A stretch of 64,000 nucleotides of DNA from Candidatus Nitrospira nitrosa (GCF_001458735.1 NZ_CZQA01000001.1:1302001-1366000); one strand, 5' to 3'. Positions 24,601 to 34,019 are shown, counted from the first letter of the stretch. Numbers and translations are program-made. Notes: generated by a model from the sequence alone, not told the origin.

Positions 24601-27600
24601 ATGAATGATCGCGTCTCAGTCTGGCTCGACAGTCTCGGTCTTGCGCACTATCACGAGGCGTTTGCGCAGCACGCCATCACCTGGGACGTCTTGCCCGAAC
24701 TGACCGACGAGGATTTGACGTCGTTAGGGGTGCTGCTTGGCCATCGCAAGAAGCTCCGGCGCGCCATCGCAGAACTGGTCCAACAGGGAGACAGCGGTCA
24801 TGCGACGGCTCAACCCACTCCAACCGCTTCTCCATTTCCTCCGCCTGTGTCTGGTCGAGAGTTAGCCGAACGGCGCCAATTGACCGTCATGTTTTGTGAC
24901 CTCGTGGGGTCCACGGCCTTGGCCAGTCGATTGGACCCCGAAGAGGTTCAACCGATCATCCGGCAGTTTTTGGAAACCTGTAGCCACGCGGTCAGTCGAT
25001 TTCATGGCTATATCGCGAAATACATGGGGGATGGCCTGTTGGTCTATTTTGGCTACCCGCAGGCCCATGAGCACGATGCGGAGCGGGCGATCCATGCCGG
25101 ACTGGCCGTACTGGATCTGGTGAAGACCCTTTCCCGTGATGGGGCGCAGGGGCAGGACCTTGCGGTTCGCATCGGGATTGCGACCGGTCAGGTGCTCGTG
25201 GGGGAGCTGATCGGCACCGACACGGCTCAGGAACGATCGGTGTTCGGGGAAACGCCCAATCTCGCCGCACGGCTTCAGTCGCTGGCAGCGCCCAATCACG
25301 TGATCATTGACGCAACCACGAGAAGTCTCGTCGGCAACGAGTTTGCGTGTGCGGACTGCGGTGCCGTCGCGCTCAAAGGATTCGACCAGCCGATTCAGGC
25401 CTGGCAGGTCGTTGGGAGGCATGTCTCGGCCAGTCGATTCGAATCCTATCGCTCAGGTCGGCAAACCCATTTTATCGGTCGAGAAAGCGAACTCGCGCTG
25501 TTGCTTACTCGCTGGCGCGAGGCCGTCGAGGGGGAAGGGCGGGTAGTGTTATTGTCCGGCGAGGCCGGCATTGGAAAGTCCAAGCTGGTCTGGCGTCTCG
25601 GTGAGCAGCTGAGGGACGCGCGTCATTACATCATCACCTTGCAATGCTCACCGCACCATACCAAGACCGCGCTCTATCCCGTGATCAATCATCTTCGACG
25701 GGTCATCGGCGTCACCGGCGAGGATCGTCCCGCCACGCAGTGGCAGAAACTCGAGACCTTCGCCGCCACCAGCGGCCTGCATGACCCCCTTACGGTGACA
25801 CTCCTTGGGAATCTTCTCTCCATTCCTGTCGGCGACCAGCGCGCTCCGGTCATGCTCTCGCCCGACAAGCGCAAAGAGCTGATGCTGGAGGCGCTCCTGC
25901 AACTCTTGCAGAGCCGGGCGGTGCAGTGCCCGACCTTGTGTATCGTGGAGGATGTCCATTGGATTGACCCGACGAGCATGGAGTTGCTGACACGCGCCAT
26001 CGGCGCTATTCAGCGGATACCGGCCTTGCTGGTGATCACCGCTCGCCCGGACTTCAACTCCACGTGGTCCGAGTTAAATCAGGTGATGGCCCTGACACTT
26101 AGTCGGCTCTCCCGTCGACAGAGCGCCGAGCTCCTTGTCTCTACGGCAGGCGGAAAAGCGCTTCCGCTCGAAGTCGAGCAGATGATTCTCGCCAAGACCG
26201 AGGGCGTTCCGCTCTATGTCGAAGAACTCACGGACAGTGTGATCAAGTCACGACTGCTGATCGAGGAGCCGCAGGCCTTCCGGTTGAAGGCCCCACTCAA
26301 AGACTTCACCATCCCGGACTCGCTGCAGGCCCTGCTGACGGAACGGATCGACCGACTCGGTCTGGCCAAAGAGATCGCCCAAATCGGCGCCGCGCTTGGG
26401 CGGGAGTTTGGATATGAACTGATCCGGGAACTGGTCGATGTCGCTGAACGGGAGTTAGAGGATGGCCTCCAGACGCTCTGTGCCTCGGGGCTTATGGTGC
26501 AGGAGGGGGAGATTCCGCTTGCCAAGTACGTGTTTCGGCATGCATTGATCCAGGATGCGGCCTACGGCATCCTGCCCAAGGCCGCTCGGCGCACGCTCCA
26601 TCTACGTATTGCGCAAACGCTTGAGAGCAAATTTATAGAGCGGACGGCGAGAGAGCCGGAGTTGCTGGCGCATCACTACGAACAGGCTGGCATGATTGGT
26701 CCGGCCATCAAGTATTCCGCGCTTGCGGCTCGACGGGCTGAGGAACGGTCGGCTAATGTCGAGGCGATTCTCTACTTTGATAAAGCGTTGGACCTCCTGG
26801 CGCAGATGCCGCTTGCTCCCGAGCGAAAAGCATCGGAATTGGACCTCCTTCTCGGGCGTGGCCGCACCATAATTACGTCTAAAGGCTATGCGTCGGATGA
26901 GGTGAAACACAATTTTCTCAGAGCGAAGGAGTTGTCACAGGAGAATCCTGACTCGGTGCAACACTTCGTCACCATGTCGTCCTTATGGAGCTTTCATCTT
27001 GTCAGGGGGCCACTCCTCACCGCGCGCGATATGGCCGACGATCTCTTTGCGTGGGCTCAGCGCCACCCAGATCCGGAAGTGCTCGTTCGGGCTCATTCCA
27101 ATGTCGGGTTGACCGCATCTTTCCTCGGCAAACTCGTTGAGGCAAGGAATCATTTGCGCACGGTCATCACTCAACATGATTCACCAAAAATGCCCTACTC
27201 TCTGGAGGTCGGCATCACGGCACGAACGATCCTGGCAAAGACATCGTGGATCCTGGGCGAGGTCGATGAGGTTGAAGTGCTGGCGCAAGAGGCCATCGAG
27301 ATGGCGAGGAAATTGGCACACCCCTTCACCCTGGCGTTTACTCTCACGGCTGCGTCCTGGGTCTATGCAACCCTGCGTGACGCAGCTCGAACATTCAGCT
27401 TGGCTGAGGAAGCCACTGTGGTTTCCAGGAAGGGCTCGTTTGAAGTCCTTTTGGCCTGGGCGACATCGTGTCAGGGATGGGCCATGTTCGAGATGGGAAA
27501 CGAGGACGGTCTGGTGAGGCTCCTCAAGGGAATTGCCGCCGCACGTGAAGCCAAGGCATCACTGAGCCATACGCAGGCATTGGCGATGCTTGCCGACGTG

Positions 27601-27972
27601 TATGTGCGGAAACAGCAGATCGACGAGGGAGTAAGGGTGATTGAAGAAGCCCTCGCACTGGTTCACGCTCAAGGGGAAGCCTGTTGGCACGCGGAACTCC
27701 TTCGGCTGAAAGGTGAGCTCCTTCTTGCCCAATCAGACTGCCTGATCGCTCAAGCGGAACAGTGTTTTATGAAGGCCATGGAGATTGCTCAGATCCAACA
27801 TGCACTGATGCTGGAACTCCGCGCGGCCACAAGTCTGGCAAAACTGTTGAAGAAACAGAACCAGCGTGATCTGGCTCGACGTACGCTCAGCTCGGTCTAT
27901 TCCAGGTTTGGACAGCACGGTGCGAACCCAGACCTCACTGATGCACGCGCTCTCCTTGGCAGCTTATCGTAA
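24601..27972 (+). CDS. SAM domain + adenylate/guanylate cyclase + ATPase + TPR signalling protein
   Basis: 1123 residues. An N-terminal SAM domain (about 1-62) is followed by a class III nucleotide cyclase domain (about 92-260), which has metal aspartates in FCDLVGST (Asp100) and YMGDGLLVYF (Asp144) and the GIATGQVLVGELIG segment. Next is an AAA/STAND-type ATPase with Walker A LLSGEAGIGKSK near residue 320. A long helical TPR-like region fills the C-terminus (about 680-1120). This architecture is common for large bacterial cyclases and regulators, where the ATPase/TPR part senses a partner. Whether it makes cAMP or cGMP cannot be told by eye. The MBL hydrolase gene follows after 14 bp, suggesting co-transcription. 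Confidence 0.88.
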   Translation: MNDRVSVWLDSLGLAHYHEAFAQHAITWDVLPELTDEDLTSLGVLLGHRKKLRRAIAELVQQGDSGHATAQPTPTASPFPPPVSGRELAERRQLTVMFCDLVGSTALASRLDPEEVQPIIRQFLETCSHAVSRFHGYIAKYMGDGLLVYFGYPQAHEHDAERAIHAGLAVLDLVKTLSRDGAQGQDLAVRIGIATGQVLVGELIGTDTAQERSVFGETPNLAARLQSLAAPNHVIIDATTRSLVGNEFACADCGAVALKGFDQPIQAWQVVGRHVSASRFESYRSGRQTHFIGRESELALLLTRWREAVEGEGRVVLLSGEAGIGKSKLVWRLGEQLRDARHYIITLQCSPHHTKTALYPVINHLRRVIGVTGEDRPATQWQKLETFAATSGLHDPLTVTLLGNLLSIPVGDQRAPVMLSPDKRKELMLEALLQLLQSRAVQCPTLCIVEDVHWIDPTSMELLTRAIGAIQRIPALLVITARPDFNSTWSELNQVMALTLSRLSRRQSAELLVSTAGGKALPLEVEQMILAKTEGVPLYVEELTDSVIKSRLLIEEPQAFRLKAPLKDFTIPDSLQALLTERIDRLGLAKEIAQIGAALGREFGYELIRELVDVAERELEDGLQTLCASGLMVQEGEIPLAKYVFRHALIQDAAYGILPKAARRTLHLRIAQTLESKFIERTAREPELLAHHYEQAGMIGPAIKYSALAARRAEERSANVEAILYFDKALDLLAQMPLAPERKASELDLLLGRGRTIITSKGYASDEVKHNFLRAKELSQENPDSVQHFVTMSSLWSFHLVRGPLLTARDMADDLFAWAQRHPDPEVLVRAHSNVGLTASFLGKLVEARNHLRTVITQHDSPKMPYSLEVGITARTILAKTSWILGEVDEVEVLAQEAIEMARKLAHPFTLAFTLTAASWVYATLRDAARTFSLAEEATVVSRKGSFEVLLAWATSCQGWAMFEMGNEDGLVRLLKGIAAAREAKASLSHTQALAMLADVYVRKQQIDEGVRVIEEALALVHAQGEACWHAELLRLKGELLLAQSDCLIAQAEQCFMKAMEIAQIQHALMLELRAATSLAKLLKKQNQRDLARRTLSSVYSRFGQHGANPDLTDARALLGSLS

Positions 27973-27986
27973 CGGAGTGCTGACCG

Positions 27987-28742
27987 ATGCGCTTGACGAT
28001 TCTTGGTTCTGGAACCAACGTCCATCCTACGCGTGCCGCAGCCGGGTATCTGGTGCGCACGGATCAATCACTCATTCTTGATTTCGGCCCGCGCACGTTG
28101 ATGAATCTGATCAAATCCGGGGTGAACCGGCACAAGATCACCCACATCTTGTTCTCCCATTTTCACGCCGACCACTTCTCCGACTTCATCACTTTCTTTT
28201 TCGACGCGGTCATCTATGCCAAATATGGAGGTGGGCATCGGCCTGGGATGACCCTGATCGGTCCTAAGGGCACGATCCGACTCTTACGGACGATCATGCA
28301 GAGCTTTCCCAGCTTTTCATCGGCACCCTTCACCGTCACTTTCAAGGAAGTCTCTACGAAACCCTTCTCGATCGGGAGCACTCGCATCACTCCCAAACTC
28401 ATGGACCATGTGCCGGATCTCACGGCGGTCGGGTATCGAATCGAATACCGTGGGAAATCAGTCGTCTATTCGGGAGATACGCAGTACTGTGATGCCGTGA
28501 TCTCACTCTGTAAAGATGCCGATCTTGCCGTGCTCGATTGCTCGTTCCCAGCTAATCGCCCAGGGGCCGCTCATCTGCACGCCGGACAGTGCGGACAGGT
28601 GGCGAAGGAGGCCGGAGTGGGGCAACTCGTCCTCTCGCATTTTTACCCGATTGCGGACCGCTACGATGTCAAAGCTCAGGCCGGTGAGGAGTACCACGGC
28701 AAGATTTGGAAGGGAAAGGATCTCCTCACGATTAAGCTTTAG
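27987..28742 (+). CDS. MBL-fold metallo-hydrolase, ribonuclease Z-like
   Basis: 251 residues with the metallo-beta-lactamase zinc motif HFHADH (58-63), an early LGSGT loop (6-10), the late SGDT motif and a final His in LVLSHF. The layout resembles RNase Z/ElaC-type hydrolases, but the tRNase exosite is not evident, so the substrate is open (RNA, cyclic nucleotide or lactone). Its position 14 bp after a nucleotide-cyclase gene makes a cyclic-nucleotide phosphodiesterase an attractive but untested idea. The following 190 bp (28743-28935) hold no gene, only a repeat-like sequence. Confidence 0.82.
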   Translation: MRLTILGSGTNVHPTRAAAGYLVRTDQSLILDFGPRTLMNLIKSGVNRHKITHILFSHFHADHFSDFITFFFDAVIYAKYGGGHRPGMTLIGPKGTIRLLRTIMQSFPSFSSAPFTVTFKEVSTKPFSIGSTRITPKLMDHVPDLTAVGYRIEYRGKSVVYSGDTQYCDAVISLCKDADLAVLDCSFPANRPGAAHLHAGQCGQVAKEAGVGQLVLSHFYPIADRYDVKAQAGEEYHGKIWKGKDLLTIKL

Positions 28743-28799
28743 CAGGTTGGTGGAAAGCTTTCTGGGTGTGCTGGGATGGCCTGATTAGCTTATCTGAAT

Positions 28800-28940
28800 G
28801 TCAGACGAGTGTTTCCTACTGACTGTTCAAAAAAGGCTGTCCAGCAAGACGGCAGCGAGTCTAGTGGCGAGGCGTAGGCTTCAATGCGGTGAGTTGCTGA
28901 GCAAGAACGTAGCGGGGGAATTTTTCAGCAGTCTGTTAGA
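28800..28940. repeat. Possible interspersed intergenic repeat
   Basis: A non-coding stretch with GTTCAAAAAAGGCTGTCCAG ... GAATTTTTCAGCAGTCTGTT. Its style is like intergenic repeats I recall from Nitrospira genomes. No second full copy is visible in the window, so the call rests on memory. Confidence 0.25.
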
Positions 28941-29874
28941 GGCCTTCTTCGCGGGGTGCGCCGCCAAGGATCTCAATGAACTTGGTCAACCGAGTGATCT
29001 TCACGGAGTCGTCGGCCTTGGCGTAAATAGCCAAGAGGTTTTTGAGCATGCGTGACAAAATCGCCCGAACCTGACTTTTTTCGAGATATTTCTCTTCAAA
29101 CCCGTACCCCGCCTCAGTGAGGAACCGAGCGCAGTTTTTTTCCGTCAGCAGGGCTCCACCGTTGAAGCAGTCGATGAAGATGTTGTACCGGTCGGACTCG
29201 TACTTCACCAAAAAATGTCCCGGCATACCGATGCCGAAGAGCGGAAAGGCGAGCCGTTTCCCGATGAGCAGGTACACAACCGACAGACTGATCGGGATCC
29301 CGACTCGTCGGTCCATGACGCAATTGAGATAGCTGTTTTCAACCTCATAATAGTTCTTGGTGTTGCCTTTAAATCCTTGCTCTGTGAACAGATAGCGGTT
29401 AAGAGCGTTGACGGCCTCTTCCCCGGAGGCCCGCTGGCCGATACGGGCCCGAACTTCAGCAGCCATGGTATCCAATTGGTCATGATAGCGAGCTACGTCA
29501 AGCGCCGGATAGGCGTAGCGTGCGATCAGAAACGCACCAGTTTCAAGACTCATGGCCTCATCCGGCAGGGCAGCCAGCTCCGTCAGTTCTTCCTCCAGCT
29601 TGCTTCCTCGAATTTCCTCGAGAACGGAGGCAATGCGGTCAGCCATTTCAGGCTGTTCAATTTCCGCTTCTTGGAGAAGCGGGACGGCTGAAGGACCGAT
29701 ATCAATTAGTCTTCCGCTGATGGTGCGGACGATGCGGTCGTCCTCATCAGAGAGAAGGCGAATCAAGGCACGTATCTGACTTTCCGGGATCATCATGTCA
29801 CGCATAGAGTCGGTCACAGCCCTGCCGACTGACACCGATACCGTTATCATCCGACGGATTACGGCGTCAGTCAA
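28936..29874 (-). CDS. SirB1/transglutaminase-like protein with HEAT-type N-terminus
   Basis: Up to 312 residues. After an N-terminal helical part, the SirB1/UPF0162 core is clear: EAVNALNRYLFTEQGFKGN, NSYLNCVMDRRVGIPISLSV and YLLIGKRLAFPLFGIGMPGHFLVKY. The family is a transglutaminase-like fold. Here the usual catalytic cysteine region reads NCVMDRRVGIP and a GHF histidine follows. Its role is poorly known. The start is uncertain; Met24 (29805) or Met27 (29796) are more typical starts than 29874, and no ribosome site decides. It is followed downstream by nothing on the same strand for 190 bp. Confidence 0.82.
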   Translation of the reverse strand: MTDAVIRRMITVSVSVGRAVTDSMRDMMIPESQIRALIRLLSDEDDRIVRTISGRLIDIGPSAVPLLQEAEIEQPEMADRIASVLEEIRGSKLEEELTELAALPDEAMSLETGAFLIARYAYPALDVARYHDQLDTMAAEVRARIGQRASGEEAVNALNRYLFTEQGFKGNTKNYYEVENSYLNCVMDRRVGIPISLSVVYLLIGKRLAFPLFGIGMPGHFLVKYESDRYNIFIDCFNGGALLTEKNCARFLTEAGYGFEEKYLEKSQVRAILSRMLKNLLAIYAKADDSVKITRLTKFIEILGGAPREEGL

Positions 29875-29898
29875 GAGATCAGGGCATCATCGGTGGGA

Positions 29899-30678
29899 TT
29901 ATCCCATGGCTCGCCGGAACGCTTTGGCTCCGCCATAGAGACAGAGGGCATCGAATACGAGCATGACCAGAATCACCATACCGACGTGCGGCAAGGCTTC
30001 GGTCCAGCCTGACAAGATCAACGGGCGTACGGCATCGATCGCCCAGGTCATCGGGTTGAATTGGGCAAGAAAGCTCATCCAGCCGGGCATGGCGTTGAGC
30101 GGCACCAGCGCAGAGCTGAGGAAAATCATGGGCAGCGACAGAAATCCTAGGACGGAAAAGAAATCCCCGTGACTCTTCACGGAGAAGGCCATGGCCATGG
30201 AAATGGCCGTCAAGCCGACGCCGAACATCATGCCGATCAACAGAATAGTCGCGACGCCAAGGATCCCGGTTGCCGGATGGACACCGAACAGGTACGACAC
30301 ACCGAGAATCACGAGGACCTGCATGGACGTAATCGCCATGACGAAGATGAACCGGCTGAGAATGACGGAGGTGCGATGGATCGGCGTGGACATCAATCGT
30401 TCGAGGAAACCGTTTTCCTTATCAAACAGCAGATCGACCCCACCGGCCAAGCCGTTGTTCAGGACCGTCATGATGACGACACCGGCAGCAAGGAAGCTGA
30501 TGTAGTTGGGCGCCTGCATCACCTGGGTGTCCGCAGCCCGCTGAAAGAGATTGCCGAAGAAGATGAGCCAAAACAACATCGGCTGCACCAGGGTGAACAG
30601 CATGCTGAATTTTTCTCGGCTGAGCCGACGGACCCATCGCATGGTCAATGCGTTGATTTCTTGCCAATAGTGCTCCAC
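29899..30678 (-). CDS. ABC-2 type transporter permease
   Basis: 259 residues with about six hydrophobic helices and the ABC-2 signature region (FLSLPMIFLSSALVPLNAMPGWM, then FNPMTWAIDAVR). It pairs with the ATPase gene 12 bp upstream to form a DrrAB/NodIJ-like exporter for drugs, lipids or polysaccharide. A conserved cytoplasmic LLFDKENGFLERLMSTPI segment follows the second helix, as in DrrB-like proteins. The substrate is unknown. Confidence 0.88.
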   Translation of the reverse strand: MEHYWQEINALTMRWVRRLSREKFSMLFTLVQPMLFWLIFFGNLFQRAADTQVMQAPNYISFLAAGVVIMTVLNNGLAGGVDLLFDKENGFLERLMSTPIHRTSVILSRFIFVMAITSMQVLVILGVSYLFGVHPATGILGVATILLIGMMFGVGLTAISMAMAFSVKSHGDFFSVLGFLSLPMIFLSSALVPLNAMPGWMSFLAQFNPMTWAIDAVRPLILSGWTEALPHVGMVILVMLVFDALCLYGGAKAFRRAMG

Positions 30679-30690
30679 GTGACTCCTTAA

Positions 30691-31656
30691 TTATGACGCC
30701 GACTCGGCTTCGGGGGTCGATTCGGTAATGGCTCGGCCCGTATGGGCGATGAACACATCGTCCAGGCGCGGTCGGTTGTATTGAATGAATTCAATGCTGC
30801 AGCCTAATCGATTGGCTGCTTCGAGAATGGCGGGCAGCGCCTTCTCGGGCGACTCCACCCTGATGTCCAGGCCTTTGGTGGTCGTGCGGACGGATGTGAT
30901 CGCCGGACGGCCTTTCAAATCGGTCTCCAGTGATGGGATCCGATCCAGTTCCTTGAGGGTCAGGGATACGATGTCCCCTCCAAGCGCGATCTTGAGCTCG
31001 ACCGGAGACCCGAGCGTTTTAATCTTGCCGCCGTCGATGATCGCCAGCCGATCACACAGTTGATCGGCCTCATCCAGATAGTTGGTCGTCATGACGACCG
31101 TCATGCCACGGGCTTTGAGCATCCGGACATATTCCCAAATGCGGAGTCGACTCTGGACGTCGAGCCCTAGAGTGGGTTCGTCGAGAAACAAAATCTTTGG
31201 GTTAGGCAATAGACCACAGGCGATGTCGAGTTTGCGCTTCATGCCGCCGGAATAGGTTTTGGCTGGTCTGTCGGCATGGTCTTCCAAGTCCACTAATTTC
31301 AGGAGTTCGTTGATGCGCCTCGTGGCTTCGTCTTTTGTCAAATGATAGAGCGCACCCAGGAGCTGCAGGTGTTCACGACCGGTCAGAAAGCGATCGATCG
31401 CCCGTTCTTGCGGGACATACCCGATAAGGGTCCGGACCGTATCCGCTTCACGCACGGTGTCGTGCCCCATCACGGTGGCCGTCCCCGATGTGGGGTGCAG
31501 CAGCGTGATCAGCGTACGCAGGGTTGTGCTCTTGCCCGCGCCGTTCGGCCCCAGTAAGCCGAAAATTTCTCCGGCGTAGACCTGGAACGAGAGGTCATCG
31601 ACAGCTTTATGGCTGTCATAGGTTTTACAGAGACGGTTGACGTCGATCGCGATCAT
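30691..31656 (-). CDS. ABC transporter ATP-binding protein (DrrA/NodI type)
   Basis: 321 residues from ATG 31656 (an in-frame ATG at 31665 directly follows the stop of a mini-ORF). Walker A GPNGAGKST, signature YSGGMKRKL, Walker B ILFLDEPTLGLD and switch-region TTNYLDEAD are all intact. The C-terminal about 100 residues form the accessory domain usual in DrrA-like subunits, ending in YNRPRLDDVFIAHTGR. It partners with the permease 12 bp downstream. The first 40 bases of this gene are echoed in the two tandem repeats just upstream. Confidence 0.92.
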   Translation of the reverse strand: MIAIDVNRLCKTYDSHKAVDDLSFQVYAGEIFGLLGPNGAGKSTTLRTLITLLHPTSGTATVMGHDTVREADTVRTLIGYVPQERAIDRFLTGREHLQLLGALYHLTKDEATRRINELLKLVDLEDHADRPAKTYSGGMKRKLDIACGLLPNPKILFLDEPTLGLDVQSRLRIWEYVRMLKARGMTVVMTTNYLDEADQLCDRLAIIDGGKIKTLGSPVELKIALGGDIVSLTLKELDRIPSLETDLKGRPAITSVRTTTKGLDIRVESPEKALPAILEAANRLGCSIEFIQYNRPRLDDVFIAHTGRAITESTPEAESAS

Positions 31657-31665
31657 ACGGTCCAT

Positions 31666-31830
31666 TTAGTCCCAGCCTTTTATGCCATGACGCTCGTGCA
31701 GTATGAATTGAACGAGATTGTTCAATCGACGAGCGCGCTGGTGCAGCCCCTCGGCCTCCAGCAGAAATTGTTTTTCCAACGGAGTAGAGGCTAAATCGGA
31801 TGTACGGAGGTGGTTGACGTTGAGAGCCAT
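31666..31830 (-). CDS. Chimeric 54-residue mini-ORF, copy 1
   Basis: The ORF reads MALNVNHLRTSDLASTPLEK... to GIKGWD and stops immediately before the ABC ATG (TAAATG). The last about 40 residues match the C-terminus of the LON-domain protein at 32020-32709 (TPLEKQFLLEAEGL...). The first about 12 codons match, at DNA level, the start of the ABC ATPase gene. It thus looks like a tandem duplication of the LON-end/ABC-start junction. Both copies keep an open frame of equal length. Whether it is translated is unknown; the ribosome site is weak. Confidence 0.4.
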   Translation of the reverse strand: MALNVNHLRTSDLASTPLEKQFLLEAEGLHQRARRLNNLVQFILHERHGIKGWD

Positions 31831-31842
31831 CGTACGATCCAG

Positions 31843-32007
31843 TTAGTCCCAACCCGTTAGGCCATGATGCTCGTGCAGTATGAATTGAACGAGATTGTTC
31901 AATCGACGAGCGCGCCGGTGCAGCCCCTCGGCCTCCAGTAGAAATTGTTTTTCCAACGGAGTAGAGGCTAAATCGGATGTACGGAGATGGTTGACGTTGA
32001 GAGCCAT
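31843..32007 (-). CDS. Chimeric 54-residue mini-ORF, copy 2
   Basis: The second copy of the same unit, 177 bp upstream of copy 1 and only a few substitutions apart (Q/R after GLH, HEHHGLTGWD instead of HERHGIKGWD). It starts 13 bp after the LON gene stop, with AAAGGGAT about 6 bases before the ATG, so translation by re-initiation is conceivable. Its C-terminus is closer to the parent LON protein than that of copy 1. Confidence 0.4.
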   Translation of the reverse strand: MALNVNHLRTSDLASTPLEKQFLLEAEGLHRRARRLNNLVQFILHEHHGLTGWD

Positions 32008-32019
32008 CGTACGATCCCT

Positions 32020-32709
32020 TTAGTCCCAACCCGTTAGGCCTTGATGCTCGTGTAGCATGAATTGAACGAGATCGTTCAATCGGCGAGCGCGCTGGTGCAG
32101 CCCCTCGGCTTCCAGCAGAAATTGTTTTTCCAATGGGGTACAGTCCAAATAGGTTGATAGAGTGTTCACCAAGACTTCATCACTGACTTCTTCGCGGAAG
32201 AATCCTTGCCACGCCGCACTGTCCTCTCGTTGTTGCAGGTATCGTCCGAGCACGTCAATCAACGCCTTCCGTACATTCGTGGTCAACCCTTCTTCGGTGC
32301 ACATGGGCGTGATCCGAATTGTGGCTTCGCGATAGGGTTTATCGAAGTGCTCATTGGTGAGCTCGCACCGTTCCAGGCCTTGCAGTAAGATGTTGGAGCG
32401 ACCATCCGGTAAGGGCTGTACGCTGACGATTCGTCCGACACAGAGCGCAGGAAAGATAGCCGGGTTGCCATAATAGTCGGGCTCCCACCCTTCCTTCAGG
32501 AGCGCCATGGCGATACATTGGCCGCCCACCGTGACATCAGCCACCATCTGGCGATACCGAGGTTCAAAAATGTGGAGTGGGAGATAGGTTTTCGGGAAAA
32601 AGACCACATTCGGTAACGGAAACACAGGAAGCCGATCGGGAATAGGAAACGGTTCAATGGTTTTGGACGAGCTTCGACCAGACGGCCCCCGCTCATGATC
32701 AGTTTGCAT
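32020..32709 (-). CDS. LON peptidase N-terminal (substrate-binding) domain protein
   Basis: 229 residues that match the LON-N family without a protease or ATPase part. Visible blocks are LPVFPLPNVVFFPKTYLPLHIFEPRYRQM near 28-56, GQCIAMALLKEGWEPDYYGNPAIFPALCVGRI, and a helical C-terminus TPLEKQFLLEAEGLHQRARR. Family members are stand-alone and may bind unfolded protein; the role is not established. The 3' end has been duplicated twice downstream. ATG 32709 is the first start in frame. Confidence 0.9.
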   Translation of the reverse strand: MQTDHERGPSGRSSSKTIEPFPIPDRLPVFPLPNVVFFPKTYLPLHIFEPRYRQMVADVTVGGQCIAMALLKEGWEPDYYGNPAIFPALCVGRIVSVQPLPDGRSNILLQGLERCELTNEHFDKPYREATIRITPMCTEEGLTTNVRKALIDVLGRYLQQREDSAAWQGFFREEVSDEVLVNTLSTYLDCTPLEKQFLLEAEGLHQRARRLNDLVQFMLHEHQGLTGWD

Positions 32710-32897
32710 GGGCCACGATAGCTGACGCTTGTGAAAATTGTCAACGCTGGTGCTTGGCCACTGATGTGGAATGAAATGCGAAACACCGCTCTCAGACTGC
32801 CGATTGGTTCATGGACTCGACGCGTGGTATAACCGGAGCGGATGGGGGCTCCCGTCACGCGAAAGACTTGACCGTGGACTAGGAGGCGAGGCAGGGT

Positions 32898-34019
32898 GTG
32901 ATCAATTCTTGGCGGATCGGAATAGTTGGGGCCTGGCTGAGTGTCGCGGTCGCGCTGGTAGTTGGCGCAAGTGCCGCGCCTACCCCTTTCCAGCCGGCGA
33001 CGGCCGGATACCAGTACACCTTTCCAAGGGACCATGGCTCGCATCCGACCTATCGGACCGAATGGTGGTACTACACCGGTCACCTGCATGCTCAGGACGG
33101 CCGGTCATTTGGCTTCGAATTGACGTTTTTTCGACGCGGTATTCCGCCTGAGGATGTAACCACGCTCCCCTCCAAATGGTCGGTGAAGGATCTATATCTG
33201 GCCCATTTTGCGGTGACCGACATCAAGGGCAAGCGATTTCATTACTCGGAGAAGCTCAGTCGTGAGGGCCTGGGGAAGGCGGGGGCCGACGAATCGAAAC
33301 TCAGAGTTTGGATCGATGATTGGCGAGCCGAGGCCGCGACGGATCAGTTAGGGGCTCACACTCTGGTCGCCAAAGATGCAACACAGACCCTTGAGCTGAC
33401 GCTGCAACCAGCTAAGCCTCTGGTTGCACACGGTGCGGCTGGCATCAGTCGGAAGGGGAAAGAGGTAGGCCAGGCCTCTCACTACTATTCGTTCACGAGG
33501 CTCATCACGAATGGGAGGTTGACGATCGATGGAGAATCCTTCGATGTCACCGGTCTCAGTTGGATGGATCATGAGTTCGGGTCAGGGGACCTTGGGGCCG
33601 ATCAAGTCGGCTGGGATTGGTTCAGTATTCAGTTAGAAGACAACACCGAGCTCATGCTCTACCGCATGCGGTTGAAAGATGGATCGTCCGATCTGGCATC
33701 GAGCGGCACGGTCGTCTTCTCTGACGGACGGAGTCGTCATATGGACGTGGCGGACTTTCAGATCGAATCGAGCGGCACCTGGACCAGCGTCGAGAGCAAC
33801 GCGACGTATCCGGCTAAATGGCAGGTGAAATTCCCATCTCTTGACGTCGTACTGAACGTTGTTCCGCTGCTTGCCGATCAGGAGTTGCGCACGTCGCGCA
33901 GCAGCCGAGTCTCCTATTGGGAGGGAGCGGTGGCGGTGACAGGGAGCAAGCAAGGTCGGCCCATAAAGGGCCAAGGCTACGTCGAGTTAACCGGGTATGC
34001 TGAGCGTTTGAAGATGTAG
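32898..34019 (+). CDS. AttH/CrtC-like lipocalin-fold secreted protein
   Basis: 373 residues beginning with a signal peptide (WRIGIVGAWLSVAVALVVGASA). The AttH/carotenoid-hydratase-like signature FPRDHGSHPTYRTEWWYYTG is followed by GFELTFFRRGI, and a second lipocalin half starts near LSWMDHEFGS. In many genomes such proteins sit next to ABC-2/MacB-type exporters; here an ABC-2 pair lies nearby but on the other strand. The start is GTG 32898 with AGGAGG about 11 bases upstream. A broken copy of its 3' end is visible at 34921-34986. Confidence 0.82.
   Translation: MINSWRIGIVGAWLSVAVALVVGASAAPTPFQPATAGYQYTFPRDHGSHPTYRTEWWYYTGHLHAQDGRSFGFELTFFRRGIPPEDVTTLPSKWSVKDLYLAHFAVTDIKGKRFHYSEKLSREGLGKAGADESKLRVWIDDWRAEAATDQLGAHTLVAKDATQTLELTLQPAKPLVAHGAAGISRKGKEVGQASHYYSFTRLITNGRLTIDGESFDVTGLSWMDHEFGSGDLGADQVGWDWFSIQLEDNTELMLYRMRLKDGSSDLASSGTVVFSDGRSRHMDVADFQIESSGTWTSVESNATYPAKWQVKFPSLDVVLNVVPLLADQELRTSRSSRVSYWEGAVAVTGSKQGRPIKGQGYVELTGYAERLKM

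Noticed and set aside
31625-32029. 134-residue minus-strand frame with repeated SRSIHTARASW text
   Set aside because: It is a shifted frame through the 177-bp tandem repeats. The frame matching the LON C-terminus is the meaningful one.
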